Shown here: positions 49,831 to 61,918 of the stretch, one piece after another
How positions within the stretch are numbered: the first letter of the stretch is position 1
How the letters are laid out: each line of letters opens with the position of its first letter
Notes under the pieces: model-generated
Told to the model about the DNA's origin: nothing
Databases searched by the model: none
What the model saw: the letters and a program-made list of their open reading frames with translations, nothing else
NCBI GenBank assembly: GCA_018343915.1
Contig: JABRWF010000005.1
Span: forward strand, 1,523,001 to 1,587,000
DNA length: 64,000 nt
Origin: Agroathelia rolfsii
Lineage: Eukaryota > Basidiomycota > Agaricomycetes > Amylocorticiales > Amylocorticiaceae
Reading direction: 5' to 3'
Translations under genes and position numbers: made by a program

Positions 49831-50854
49831 TCACCACTCCCAAGTTGCACCCTCCGATCTATGGAAAATAGGTCCCGCCTCTGGACGTGTAGCATTATCG
49901 ATAATCGGTAACATGCCTGCGACGGTTTGCTCCGGTGTTGCAAGTTTTTCGTCCTTGAAATACCCTTGATCCGTAGCAAATTTGGCTACCATGTGTCAAC
50001 TATCGTGGTCCTGTGCGTTATAGTTTTTGATACCTACCCAAGTCTGTTTCGGTGCCGCCGGGGCAAATGGGGAAAACAACTGTGCGTTTTGTTGATTATC
50101 TTGCTCATTTTATAGTCACACCTAGTACTTACTCAAGCCTTCGTTCTCAAAATGTAATTTGCGAGCAAGATAATTCTCCGCAGCTTTAGATGCACCATAT
50201 GGTAATATGCCTATAGGAGCTCGAGATCCCATCGTGATACTACCTGCTCCAGACGAGATGAGGACAAACTTGGGGCTGGATGTGCTTTCCTTAAGCAACG
50301 GGTATGAAGCTTGGAACAAGACAAGTGCTCCTATGACGTTAACCTATATTTTTTGGTATGATGATGCTCCTTCGCATTTTTCTTTTAGGGCCCAAACTTA
50401 CCTCAAAGTGATCCCGCATCTCTTGCGCAGGCGTCTCCAATGCGGGTCCGATGAATTTGGCAATACCTGAAATAAGGACATTAGTTTTTGGATCTCAGGC
50501 TCGTTTGCACAGGACAAATCACCTGCATTAGCTATCACCACATCTAGTCTTCCCGCCTTCTCTTTCACTTCTTGAACGGCCGCCTTGTTGCCTGCTTCGT
50601 CCGCTGATACAAGCTTGACGATATGCAGCTTTCCGGGATGTTCTTGTGCAAGCACATGCAATACCTCCGCGCATGCAGGATCACGAGCACCAGCAAAAAC
50701 AATCGTGTCATCTCGTTTGACGAGGGCCTTTATGAACTCAAAACCTGGAGGAATTTATCCATAGGTTTAATACTCTGCATATAGCCGTGACCACATCAAC
50801 AAACATACCAATTCCTCTATTCGCTCCAGATACTAGGTAAACCGTCTTGGACAT
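49831..50854 (-). CDS. Short-chain dehydrogenase/reductase, array copy 2
   Basis: An SDR paralog of copies 1, 3 and 4, a likely cytosolic NAD(P)H-dependent oxidoreductase with unknown substrate. The ATG at 50854 gives MSKTVYLVSGANRGIG. Landmarks: DVVIANAG, LFQASYPLLKESTSSPKFVL, catalytic Ser in ISSGAGS, and YGASKAAENYLARKL, VVFPICPGGTETDLG. The variable segment before the end reads FATDQGYFKDEKLATPEQT, then DNATRPEAGPIFHRSEGATW and EW-stop at 49831. Introns sit where they do in copy 3, and the protein is closest to copy 3. All catalytic residues are present. Confidence 0.9.
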
Positions 50855-50921
50855 AGTGTTTGGCGGAAATGCTGGAAAGTTGAGCTACTACTAATTATTA
50901 TATCTGGCCATATAGGAATGT

Positions 50922-50934
50922 TTTTATACTATGA
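50922..50934 (-). promoter_or_regulatory. TATA region of SDR copy 2 with motif shared with copy 3
   Basis: TATAAAA on the minus strand lies about 70 bases upstream of the start. The overlapping plus-strand 11-mer TTATACTATGA (50924-50934) recurs exactly upstream of SDR copy 3 (52911-52921), a remnant of duplication or a kept promoter element. Confidence 0.5.
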
Positions 50935-51733
50935 GATACTCTCATTACCAGCTATTAGGCCGACATGGGTGTATGCACCACTGATTGCCATTTGTTGAGG
51001 AAAAGCTACGACCCACATAGCATTATCCACCTCGATCCGTACACTTAACATTCACAAAGCTTATGAAACGAATTTCGGACCCACAAAGGTGATAGTACCC
51101 ACATCCAATGATGCCGAGTGATTATTCTTGTTATAGGTACAGGAAACCCACACATTGCCTGTGATGTGTTCTCGGACAAGTGGATCTGGCTGAGTAACCA
51201 GTTACCCACACACTACCCACATACAGGGCTGGTGACCCCATTACTGATGTAAAATAATTTGACTCACAACTGAATTGTGCCTGGCGACTGCACAATCCAT
51301 CAGAAAGCAAGGAACAAATGCGCCCCAGATATAAAACTTTAACATTCATTCCTTCTGACGCCTCAATTCACGTCCCTTGGATATCGAGAAACCAACGGCC
51401 GTTGTCTATCAATGCACAAAATTGTGCTTATTACATCAGCCTATATTCCATGTTTGCTTGCTTATAGTGGTATCACGGTTATATGTGAGAACTCTTTTTG
51501 ATACTATTCCCTTCCAGTCTCGGCCCCAACAATGATATCCCACAAGCTGCACTTTTGTGTCTTTATGAATGCATCATTCCATTTATTGGAGTTTTCTTAG
51601 TGATATTATATTATATGGCTTGGCCCAGCTTAAGGACAGATTTCTTTTAACTATAATTTCTAGTCAATTAATAGTCTTTGGGATAGCTAACAACACATTA
51701 TGTTTCCTAAGGAAACTCATTGTCTAGTTTAAA
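50935..51733. other. Intergenic region between SDR copies 2 and 3
   Basis: About 800 bases containing the distal promoter of copy 2 and the 3' flank of copy 3. Short frames without family signature. No clear relic gene is seen. Confidence 0.45.
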
Positions 51734-52810
51734 TCACCAATCATAAGTACCACCTCCAGATCGGTGAAAGACTGGGCCTGCTTCTGGACGTGTTGCATTG
51801 TCAATAATTGGCAGCATATTTGCAACAGTTTCCTCTGGCGTTGTAAGTGGCATGCCCTTGAAATACCCCTGGTCTATAGCAAGTTTGGCTATTCATGTAT
51901 GGTCATGTGTAAGCTATCGTAACAATTAGATCTAAGCTCAAGACCTTACCCGTGTCTGTTTCAACACCGCCGGGACATATTGGAAAGACGACTGCAGGTA
52001 AATGATCCATTAGTATTCATTCTTTTCGTAATTGATGATGAATAGAACGCTTACTTAGACCTTCATTCTCGAAATGAAGCTTACGAGCGAGGTAATTCTC
52101 TGCTGCTTTAGATGCACCATATGGCAGCATTTCTACAGGAACTTGGGAGCCAGTTGAGATACTACCGGCCCCAGACGAAATGAGGATGAACTTGGGGTTC
52201 TGTGTGCTTGCTTTGAGCAATGGATATGAGGCCTGGAACAAAACGAGGGTTCCAATGACGTTGATCTACAGCACGGATGTTATTCACATTGTCCATATGA
52301 TCCATATGATCCACACTAACCTCGTAGTGATCTCGCATCTCCTGAGCAGGTGCCATCAGCCCAGATCCATAATATTTGCTAATTCCTGCAGTTGCAAGTG
52401 TTTGCTACGTTCAACCATTGCTCTTTCTTTCGAATTTTCTAGGGCATATGTCCTGTGCTCACCTGCATTGGCTATTACTACGTCAAGCCTTCCAGCCTTT
52501 TCCCTAATTTCCTCGATGGCGGCCCTGTTTCCCTCCTCATCGACCGAGATCAGCTTGACTACATGTAGCCTTCCTGGATACTTTTGGACAAGTGCATTCA
52601 ACGATTCTGCTTGGGAGGGGTCACGTGCGCCAGCAAAAACAATCGCATTGTCCCGCTGAACAAGGGTCTGTACAAACGCAAGGCCTAGGAACATCGAGTC
52701 GATATTAGTATCAGTCGCATGTTTCGTGTGCATATGGATTACTTGTCCATGTCGATGTACATACCTATACCTCTGTTTGCTCCGGAAACTAGATAAACTG
52801 TCTTGGACAT
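51734..52810 (-). CDS. Short-chain dehydrogenase/reductase, array copy 3
   Basis: An SDR paralog of copies 1, 2 and 4. The ATG at 52810 gives MSKTVYLVSGANRGIG, followed by LAFVQTLVQRDNAIVFAGAR, RLDVVIANAG, the Ser in FILISSGAGS, and YGASKAAENYLARKL. The variable segment reads LAIDQGYFKGMPLTTPEETV, then ANMLPIIDNATRPEAGPVFH and TYDW-stop at 51734. Catalytic Asn, Ser, Tyr and Lys are all present, and introns match copy 2. The substrate is unknown. Confidence 0.9.
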
Positions 52811-52910
52811 ACTAGCAATTGTTGACACTGGCTAGCAAAGATGGATAACGCGGGCTGGTGTAGATTTAGTTGAGTTTGAGATATCTAAATTAACCACTCG
52901 ATTATCGCTC

Positions 52911-52921
52911 TTATACTATGA
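52911..52921 (-). promoter_or_regulatory. TATA region of SDR copy 3
   Basis: The minus strand reads TATAAG about 100 bases upstream of the start. The 11-mer TTATACTATGA is identical to that upstream of copy 2. Confidence 0.45.
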
Positions 52922-53350
52922 ATTTTACACCCACCTTGTTATTGACCATCTCCGGTGTCGGTAGTGCTGAGTGTGTGTTACTAATGTTATAGCATGTAAT
53001 CCGAATATCAGTATCCTAATTCCCAGTTGCTTACCATTCCTAGTTACAAGTAGTCGCCTTCTCATGTTGCCGTCTGTAGTCTGCCATGACCATAATTCAG
53101 GGATATCTGAATCAGTACCACTCACACCATGCTGATGAGTGACAAACCAGCGAGGACTATTTTTTGATCAAGTCACCGGAACCGTGACTGCATTGTTTCG
53201 CATGACTCAGAATCGTGTCAACTCTATCGACAATCAGTTGTATCCGGTAAACCCACATCCACTTCAGGCAGGAGCGCTTGAGCTCGGATGAAGTGGATTC
53301 GGAGGCTTAGTATATTGGCAGTGCCACCCGGCGTCTATGATTCATGCATT
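52922..53350. promoter_or_regulatory. Divergent region between SDR copies 3 and 4
   Basis: Together with the flanking TATA boxes this forms a divergent promoter region of about 590 bases between two paralogs. No other feature is recognised. Confidence 0.4.
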
Positions 53351-53356
53351 TATAAG
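53351..53356 (+). promoter_or_regulatory. TATA box of SDR copy 4
   Basis: TATAAG lies 47 bases upstream of the proposed start at 53403; the short leader this implies also allows the downstream ATG at 53442 to be the start. Confidence 0.4.
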
Positions 53357-53402
53357 CCTGGTCACTCAGCGGCCATCATTCCCATAGATTTCGGACTCTT
53401 TC

Positions 53403-54666
53403 ATGGCTGATTCAACAACTGACTCAACTCAAATTGGCATGATGACCGATCCCACAGTTTACCTTGTCTCTGGTGCCAATCGAGGAATCGGTATGTTGGA
53501 TAATCTTGGATTACTGTAAACTACTTACCACCACTAACTATCTAAAACCCGAATATTCAAGCTACTCACTCCCAAACGTTTCTATTGTGTTTTCAGGCCT
53601 CGGATTTGTCACCGCCCTTGCCAAGCGTGGGAATGTAATTGTATTTGCTGGTGCACGGGACCCATCAGCAGCATCGGCACTGCATGGGCTGCAAGAGGCA
53701 CACCCAGGCAAAGTCTATTTGGTCAAGCTTGTATCAGCTGACGAGACCGGGAATCGAGCTGCTATTCAACAAATCAAGGAAAAGGTGGGGAGGCTGGACG
53801 TGGTGATTGCGAATGCTGGTAAGTTAAGAGATGTTCTACCAATATATGTAACGAAATCCAACGTAACTTTTTGAATGGTTGGCTCATAGGCATTTCCAAA
53901 TTCTATGGCAGTGCTCTTGAAACGCCAGTACAAGAAATGCATGACCACTACGAGGTGAATATGGATGTTTGCATTTAATACTCCCATCATGGCGTTGCAT
54001 CAAGTGACTATACACAGTGCCCCATTCTTGCCAAGTCTTCCATCGCACTGAATCGTTGTACAGTAATTCATGCATCATTAACTGAATCGTTTCTCTGGCA
54101 CTCAGGTGAATGTAATCGGCACCCTCGTTCTCTTCCAAGCAGCCTACCCCTTAATGAAAGCCAGCACCCTCAAACCCAAATTCGTCCCCATTTCGTCCAG
54201 CGCGGGGAGCCTTGCTGTTGGCTCTGCATTCCCAATGGGACATCTTGCTTACGGCGCATCAAAGGCGGCCGAGAACTACCTAGCGCGGAAACTCCACTAT
54301 GAGAACGAAGATCTGAGTGAGTCACCACAATGCATTTGATGAACATCTATGTTCCTGACAGGCACCGTTCCATCCGTCCTAGTTTGCGTCCCGTTGTGTC
54401 CAGGGGCAGTTGAGACGGATCTAGGTAAGTTCAAAAGAGTACCCAATCTTCGACATCTGTATATAAAGCTGTAACAACTCACCATTTTAATGCTTTAATT
54501 AGCTAGTTTAGGTGCCAAGCTTGAGAAAGGAGAGATGATGCAAAATCTACCCTTGTCCACCCCCGCGCAAACCGTTGCACGCATGCTACCGATGATCGAC
54601 GATGCAGAGCGACGAGCCGATGGGCCTGTGTTGATGAGGTCCATTGGAGAAGTCAGACCCTGGTAG
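53403..54666 (+). CDS. Short-chain dehydrogenase/reductase, array copy 4
   Basis: The plus-strand and most diverged SDR of the array. The ATG at 53403 gives MADSTTDSTQIGMMTDPTVY, an N-terminal extension of 13 residues over its paralogs; the ATG at 53442 would match their start. Then LVSGANRGIG, LGFVTALAKRGNVIVFAGAR, VGRLDVVIANAG, FVPISSSAGS with the catalytic Ser, and YGASKAAENYLARKLHYENE. The end differs from the other copies (LEKGEMMQNLPLSTPAQTVA, then LMRSIGEVRPW-stop at 54666). Six introns; the one before VNVIGTLVLF is longer than usual (about 145 bases). All catalytic residues are kept; a substrate different from its neighbours is possible because the C-terminal region differs. Confidence 0.88.
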
Positions 54667-55687
54667 AAGCCCTTCGATCTGCGATTTTTACACTGCATGG
54701 TCATTGTAACTATTGAAGAAAACGATACTTTCTTCAGAAATTCTATCATGCTGCTGGTATTTGGTGTCTATTGTGTATATTCACCTGGCGGAGCTTCATA
54801 CCGAGATTAGGGTATAGTAATAGTAGTGCTGCAGTCTTCTCGTGGGGTCCCCCTCTGATCTTTACACATACAGTGATAATGTAAATCGCCTCGTTGAGAT
54901 ATAACACGTATAAGTTCCTCACCGAGCGACATGAGAGCCAGCCAACTGAGTATAAAAGCATATAATGCCAGTGCTATGCTTTAATATTATTATCCAAGTC
55001 TATGTCTATATGCACATGATCGTTATGTATTATTTCGTAACGTAATCGAAAAACAAGGCCATTTTTGCATTCGATTGCCTTCAAGTTCACATGTACATTT
55101 GAGACCGTTCATTTATTCTTGCTGGCCAGGCCCTTTGAGCTGAAAAAAAAAAAAAATACGAATTACGCACTCCATCACGTCAGAGCGGCGCAAGTTTCGA
55201 CTAGCCCGCAAGCGGTAAACATAAATAGCATTAATATAGGGCTGTTCCGGGTCTGCAAGTCCAGATAATTTCTTCCGCAGAAAAATTTCGATATGATAAT
55301 CCATCCAGTCAAAAAAAATCATACATTTTGTTTTCACTTTTACCTACGCAATACACAACCTACACAACCGCGCGTAAAATTGAAGAGGGTGGGGGTAAGG
55401 GTGAGGGATGGTGGCGAGGTCATTGGAAGTAAATATAAGCCCTAGTGGGCGGCAATGCTTAAAGAAAAAGAAAAAGGCAGATCCAGATAGCGAAGAACAA
55501 ACAATACTAACATTACAAGGCATTGGGGGAAGGAGGAAAACAGAACAAAGTCCTTTCCTGTCCCAAAAAATTCTCAATAGCCATGAATGTATTTCTAAGC
55601 TCGCGTAAAAGGTAAGCATGAATGAACATTAATACGCAGAATGACAGACAAGACAGTGATAAAAAGGGGGTAATGGATGTCATCTCT
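54667..55687. other. Convergent intergenic region SDR copy 4 / ZIP transporter
   Basis: About 1 kb, AT-rich, with an A run near 55142-55156. It holds the 3' flanks of both converging genes. No gene or mobile element is seen. Confidence 0.5.
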
Positions 55688-57096
55688 TCAAGCCCAGCGA
55701 CCAAGTAAGGCCATAATACCGCAGCCAAGGAGCATGCATCCTAGAGAATACGCCAGCTTGCCGTTGCTCGCGTTGATCATTTCTGGGTTGAACAGGAACT
55801 CATGGGCAAGTAGCTAATTATTAGAAGAACCCATTAACATTTATTTCATTCAGCAGCCTTTAGCGAATGACTGACCTCGACTAGACCAGTGTACACGAGG
55901 ATACCCGCACTGAGAGAGTCTAGTACACCGCTGACAATACTAGCCAATGGCGTGTTAGGATTGTACGACGAGCGGATGCCCAGGCCTGCGGCGATACCGA
56001 TGGGCGTTGTGATACCGTACAACAAGCCGGCAAGGATGGGCACGTGTCTCAGATTATGAGGCATGTTGAGCGTTGATAGACGAGACCCCAGACCGAGGCC
56101 CTCAAACATTTCTGTGAACAACCAGGTTAGACAGATGTTAAATTTCCAAGGCAGAATTACAAGCTAGGCACGTACGATGGAAGATGATGACCACAAAGAG
56201 GATTTTAAAATCAGGGTCCACGGCCAAAGTAAGACCAATGAGGATACTGAACGAGAATGCTTAGTGTTCAGATAGGGAGTGATGAGTTCTATCATATGAT
56301 AATCCATACCTATGCAACACGACACCAAATTCGAGGATGAAAATACCAAGGACCTGAGCCGAGGGTTTGTCGAGGACATTATCTGGTTGCTTGTGATCCG
56401 AGTGTTCATCACTAAAGGAATCCGACTTTTCAAGTGGGGGACGAGCGACAGCCTCTTCTTGGTCGGGACTTCGAGGCGTGTTGGTCTCGGGACCATGGGC
56501 AGCGTGGGCGGCGCCAGTGTTGTGGCCATGAGGATCATGTGTGATTCCCAGCTTCGCAAGTTTACTCGACCCCCATCGGAAGGCGACAAGCTCAACAATA
56601 AAGATGCTGAATATGCTCAAGAGTGCGAGAGCGAACGCATAGGGCTAGGATTTTTGGTTTGATTTAGGGACTGCCTTGTATTAGACGATGCCAATGTTTA
56701 CTCACGTAAATTTGCCAAGCTTCAGAGAGACACGGAGAGGTGAGTTCTTGATACCCTGGCTGTAGCAAGTGTATAAAAGCGGTGGCAATCTAATGGAAGG
56801 GTGTAAGGCCAAGAATTCTCTGAGATATCTGAGTGATACCCACAATGACACCTGAGCCAAAGTACTTGGCAAACCTGTGCGGCGATAGGTCAGATAAAGT
56901 AGCCCTCAGAGATACAATCAAAGAAGACATACTCGAATAAAGGCTTTGGGACACTCAGGTATTTAGAGCGTCGAGCAAGAGTAGGGAAGGTAGCCCCAAA
57001 GGAGGAGGTTGCCCAAATAATGAAGATCGAGGCAATCCTGAGGCCAGTGTAGGTGTTGGCGCCGCCACCCGAGCCGCAGTAGACGTCGTCGCTCAT
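55688..57096 (-). CDS. ZIP-family zinc transporter (ZRT1/ZRT2-like)
   Basis: A plasma-membrane or vacuolar zinc importer of the ZIP family with eight expected membrane helices. The ATG at 57096 gives MSDDVYCGSGGGANTYTGLR, then IASIFIIWATSSFGATFPTL. Splicing at about 56881-56935 joins KPLFEFAKYFGSGVI, and the next intron (about 56792-56844) joins IATAFIHLLQPGYQEL. The variable cytosolic loop contains a His-rich patch (HDPHGHNTGAAHAAHGPE), typical of the metal-sensing loop. Metal-site helices follow: LEFGVVLHS, then FHQMFEGLGLGSRL. The C-terminal helices include LLYGITTPIGIAAGLGIRSS and SLSAGILVYTGLVELLAHEF, ending ALLGRWA-stop at 55688. All metal ligands are present. No exact ZAP1-type ACCTTNAAGGT site was seen upstream. 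Confidence 0.92.
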
Positions 57097-60000
57097 GATG
57101 GGTTGCGATATGGACTGGGTGAATGGGAAATGTGACTGGCTGGAATATCCAAAGGGGGTCAATGGTCGTGCACCGGACGAGGTAACGGGCCAGAGACACC
57201 GGCTTGGTTAATATACCACCGCGACCCAGCGAGAGGGTTACCAAATAGAAAAAACTCAATGGCGGAAGCAGCGACCGCGCAGGTACTCACCGCACTCATC
57301 CCATCATCCCGCGGCTCTGATTGGTCGCCCCTTGCACAATTGTCGTCCCGTGGCCTCTCCAAGGACTCCTCCTCGCCGTTTTATTACATATCCGCCAGGA
57401 GACATTACAAGATTAGCATATAGATGCAAACGGGGTAAACTCGAAGGCACTGAGCCACTTTTATTGGCAGGGGCTGCACTCTAGTGGCTCGGATGCGCAT
57501 TGCCGTGGCGATCATGATGTTACCTTGCGTGCTACAGTTCTCTTGACTGTAGTGGTACACCCTGCCGCCGGACCCAGATGCTAAAAACAGGCCTTGGAAC
57601 CTCTTTTCCTCATCTACGGGCGCAGATGACATGCTCACTCGCATGCAACGGAATATGGATCTTGACATCACTTCCTTCATTTTTCGGAAAACAATCGTAG
57701 TTTGCCGAAAAGACGGTGGATTAACGATACTTTTACGGCCAGCGATTGGCTGTGGGACATCCAACACGTACATTTGCCGACGGCGGGCACTCCAACTGCC
57801 TTAACAGCCGCGCGGAGGGGATGGGGTCTAGCCAAATGACTGAGGCTAAAACTGCAAAGGCCACGCCTGACGGCTAGAAACGGGGTCTTGATTTTTTATA
57901 TATATCATGGCCATCATTCGCTTCTATAATCCATAGAATACGCCGTTACGGCTGGACGGCTGTAGCTTCTACATGTACCATTGCTTTGGACAATTGTATT
58001 CGTCGCGACAAGATATCAGTATATTCTATTGGCAACTACTCAAAGTTCTGGCATGTGTTACCAGAAATGAGCCCTGGTCCTGATTTATTTTTGGACCTTC
58101 TAAGTGACGTTGGCACTTCTGTGATAGATTCACCAACATCCAGTAGGTCCCCCACCTTATCGATGCAGGCGTCCCAGTAATCGCAAGAGTCCACTCCGGA
58201 CCGCAAAAAAATTAAGATAGATTGTCGAGTATTGCCATCCACGAAAAAGCTTGTTTAGTCGGCTATACTCAGCTGCATGAAAACTGGCTGGCATAGATAC
58301 AACAACCCTTCAAGTGCCGTTCGTAGCAGACGCCTTGCCTTGTACGACCTGATCTTCTGTTTTCCCAGAGAGCAACTTGAATACGGTAAGCATACTCACG
58401 ACTTGAAGGGCTTCTATCATAAGAAATATTACAGATCATAGATCACAGGGTCAGGACCGTACAACATATTGCGCATCGTGATATCGCTCGGTCCGACTGA
58501 GCATGAAAAGCTCTTCTATTGCAGTCTTATTCAAAATCCAGCGCTAACATGATGGAGACAACAAAAGATCATCATTCCCTTCGGAGCTGACGTGACAAGG
58601 TGGCGCGCATCAGCTGCTGTGCAAATGAACTCTTAAATGCGCCAATCTCGGTAGAAATGATGATTCTTACTCAAAGGGAATGGAGCCGTCTTTCGGCCAC
58701 CAAGATCCCGTGACCATTTCCTTAGTCCGATGTTCTGTCGTTCTGAGCTAGGAAGCCGCGGGTTAATTACCAGGGAAATGAACGGGGATGGAGGAGGGAA
58801 ACGCATTTACATCCTGGTGAGTGCCAAGTGACAATGTGTTTTTTTTTACATTCAATTAAAAAAAGCTGCACCACATCCTTGTTTCACACGAGCAGTTATC
58901 ATGATGTTCTCTGGCTTGAAATGACACCTGTGTCTAGGCTTTTTGCCTTTCTTTCCTTATGATTTCCTTTTATAATGACCCCTAGAACCAAACCCTTGCA
59001 TGACTCATCCGGATCAAAGGCCCATCTCCCAGATAACAATGTCCGAGGTGAACTAAAAGTCAAGCGTTTGTATAAAGGCTATCATCCGGGATGACCTCCT
59101 AAGAGTTTATTACAAATTATATCCCTTCATTACTCCGCCATCTTTCCACTTATCGTGGTTATACAGGGTCACGGGTATGTACACGAGCACAGCTGTCATA
59201 TATTCACTAGTTGAACAATCACACGACATGATTGATACAGACCAGCTTGTTAGCCCTGAGAATTAAGTTGAGGGTACCAACGAAGATGCATCACCGCCGG
59301 TAGATTAGAGAAGTCAACCTCATTGATAAGAAAATGTAGGTATTTAGGCAACTTGTATAGATAGGTCTGTGTAGGTTAGTCAATGAATAACACATAGTCC
59401 CTACATTGCTGCAGTCCAGACATATCCATCCTTAGCATCTATTATCGCAATGTAATATAGCAATATATCGGCAATTCTAGGCACTCGCCACTGCCACAGA
59501 TGATGAATGATACGAAGTATTACCGTGACATTTTCCACAATACAATAACTAATATACCGTAACATTCACTGGCGGCGTGTGAACTATATGTACTGGCAAC
59601 TGAATACAAATAAATGTCGGTAGGTACATGTAGTCTACAACATATTTCTTTGCATTGTCGGCGTATAGACATACACATGTCACAAGTCGGAACCTTATAT
59701 GGCAGTTTTACATTCAGTATTCCGATGGTTCTTTATCATGTGGCCTATTGCAGCGTCACCATCAATGGTGCCTGGCTATGGCTGCCAACCATAGCCTTTC
59801 TCGCTTCCCCCATCCCCAATTGACGCCAAGGACTCAACTAATGGTGCTACGAATACACGCACAAGTCGCTGCTGCATGGCATATGGGTATGATTGTTCTT
59901 GAGCAATTGAAATATCTTCACAGTCAAATAGTGGCTATAATATCATAACCCCTATTCCCAACTTTCCAAGCTCAGGCTCGTAAACCTGGCTTCGAGCCGC

Positions 60001-61918
60001 AATGACCCGGCAAATAATTGTACCCGACCACAACCACAACATAGCAATTTTCTTTTCAAAAAGTTGCTGATTGACAGATAGGAGGAAACCGAGATAAGAT
60101 GCAATCATCCAAACATTGGCTAAGGCCTACACTGCCAATGGTGACCTGCTTATCATGTGTCTTTAGTATAGCAGACACTGGATACTAATGAATATTAATA
60201 GCGAATGCTGAAGCGTTGTACTTTTATCGTAAGTTGAAAATGGTGCAGTGAACAGGTAATCGGTGTTTATACCACAAGCCAACTGAATGTTATCTTACAT
60301 GATAAGCAAGAATGACGCTATCTAACGTACCGCTATCCTGGGTTTCAAGCGGGTGAATTGAGCAGCTGGGCAATTTAGTCGGCCACCAAACCAGAGTAGC
60401 CACAAGACGCCGCATGATGGAATATTATGGGCGGTATTGTCTATTGAGATACTTTCTGCAGCGCTTTAAAGCATGAGGGACGACTATTCAGCTGATCAAC
60501 TTTAGATGTTGCCCCATTTTTGTCAATCGCACCACGCACTGTAGAGATTTGGTTACTCTAAGCATCATGATCCCGGATATATCATTAGTATCTAATCTAC
60601 TTAAAGAGTTAGGGTAGTAAGAAGAGCCAATTCGGGCTCCTTATCATTAGTGTTGCAGCATTTATGGAATCGTAATAAATATATTGGCGAATTACAGGCT
60701 TACAGCATCAATGCAACCATACATCTGATCGCTGACCCGGATATGTCAAGCGTGAGTACTGGACACTGGTAGATAAGCGGAAATATGTGCTAGTAGGGAC
60801 TGTTAGATCGTAGAAAATCCGTTTGAGATAAAATCCCTCCAAGGATGATAGAACAGCCAAAGTTGAGGCATGGCAGCGTTAGAGTAGCATGGCAATAGAC
60901 AGCCAGAGACGAGGACGAGAGCTGAGCGCTGTGCATTGAATTGCCTTCAATTCTTAGTATCATGCAATCCCAAGATAATCCATATCTAGCATATCAAGGT
61001 GAGTTGTGCACGTGTTACGGAGAGCGTTACAATATCAGTCCAGAGTTTCATCTAAACCCGACACTTAAATTAGGTTGAGTAGCCTACGAAATAAACCGCG
61101 CCATTCTGAAGGTATGATTTAAGGTTATGAACCTGGAAGTTGCTGGTGAGAGAAGCTTTACGGCATATAAACCCAAGCTGGAAAGTTCTCCAGGTCCTTC
61201 TAATTAGCCTTGAGGTGAGATGGTAATATGATAGAGTCCTGTTTGTATGCCGAGGAGCACGCATAGTCACGGTAGTGCTTGTGAATTGCCGGACACTCTC
61301 AGGCTAAGATACCCTACCGGTAGTACTATTGAAGAGAAGCCTAAACCCCAATATTCGGCGGAGAAGATCAAGGTGCAACTGAGTCATCAATTTACTCATT
61401 TGAGCTCGTAGCACTAAAATTCATGGAAATGGTGGTATAAGAGAAATCGGGGGTGGGTATAGAGAGCTGGCGTAAAGGCACTAGGTTTGAAATGATCTTT
61501 TCAATTTTTAAATCCTTTTCAGAGGTATATATTTTACGCATCAACGCCTAGAGGGTTTTTTTGCTTGTCATAGATCGATAGTAGCTATATTTGGTGAAAA
61601 TGTTAGTGGTGGATTGAGCTTGTAAGGTCACCGTAAAAAAGACTAAAAATATCAATTTACATCACGAAGTTGTGACCGTAGGCCAGATACATTTGGATAA
61701 CTAGACAATCAAGCTCTTGCATTTTCTCGTCATAATCGAGTCACTCAGTAGACCAAATAAGCATTCAGGTGCATATTAAAAACCATAAATCCCCAATTTG
61801 ATTCAAACAGATGGATAAATACAGCAACAAGTGGCAATGTGACAAACAATCAGATCCACAGGGTATCGGTAGGTATTGGTAGTCAAAGCGGTTTTGATGT
61901 GCAAGCACTTGTGGTGCC
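57097..61918. other. 4.8-kb region with no recognisable gene
   Basis: The left end must contain the ZIP promoter and the right end the 3' flank of polygalacturonase 2. In between I find only short frames without family features. The longest is a 122-codon minus-strand frame at 57405-57773. A perfect hairpin (GGCTATGG/CCATAGCC, 7-base loop) lies at 59774-59796. No tRNA, rRNA, long terminal repeat or transposase relic could be recognised. It may be degraded repeat sequence, non-coding RNA, or a gene of unknown family with very short exons. Confidence 0.5.

Noticed and set aside
46292..54666. Secondary-metabolite cluster around the SDR genes
   Set aside because: No polyketide synthase, peptide synthetase, terpene synthase, P450 or cluster regulator lies in the window.
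57405..57773. 122-codon minus-strand frame upstream of the ZIP gene
   Set aside because: Begins with a real ATG but shows no known domain and has no supporting context; not enough to call a gene.
59774..59796. 8-bp hairpin as an RNA gene or terminator
   Set aside because: Short hairpins of this size are expected by chance in 64 kb, and nothing around it supports a gene.
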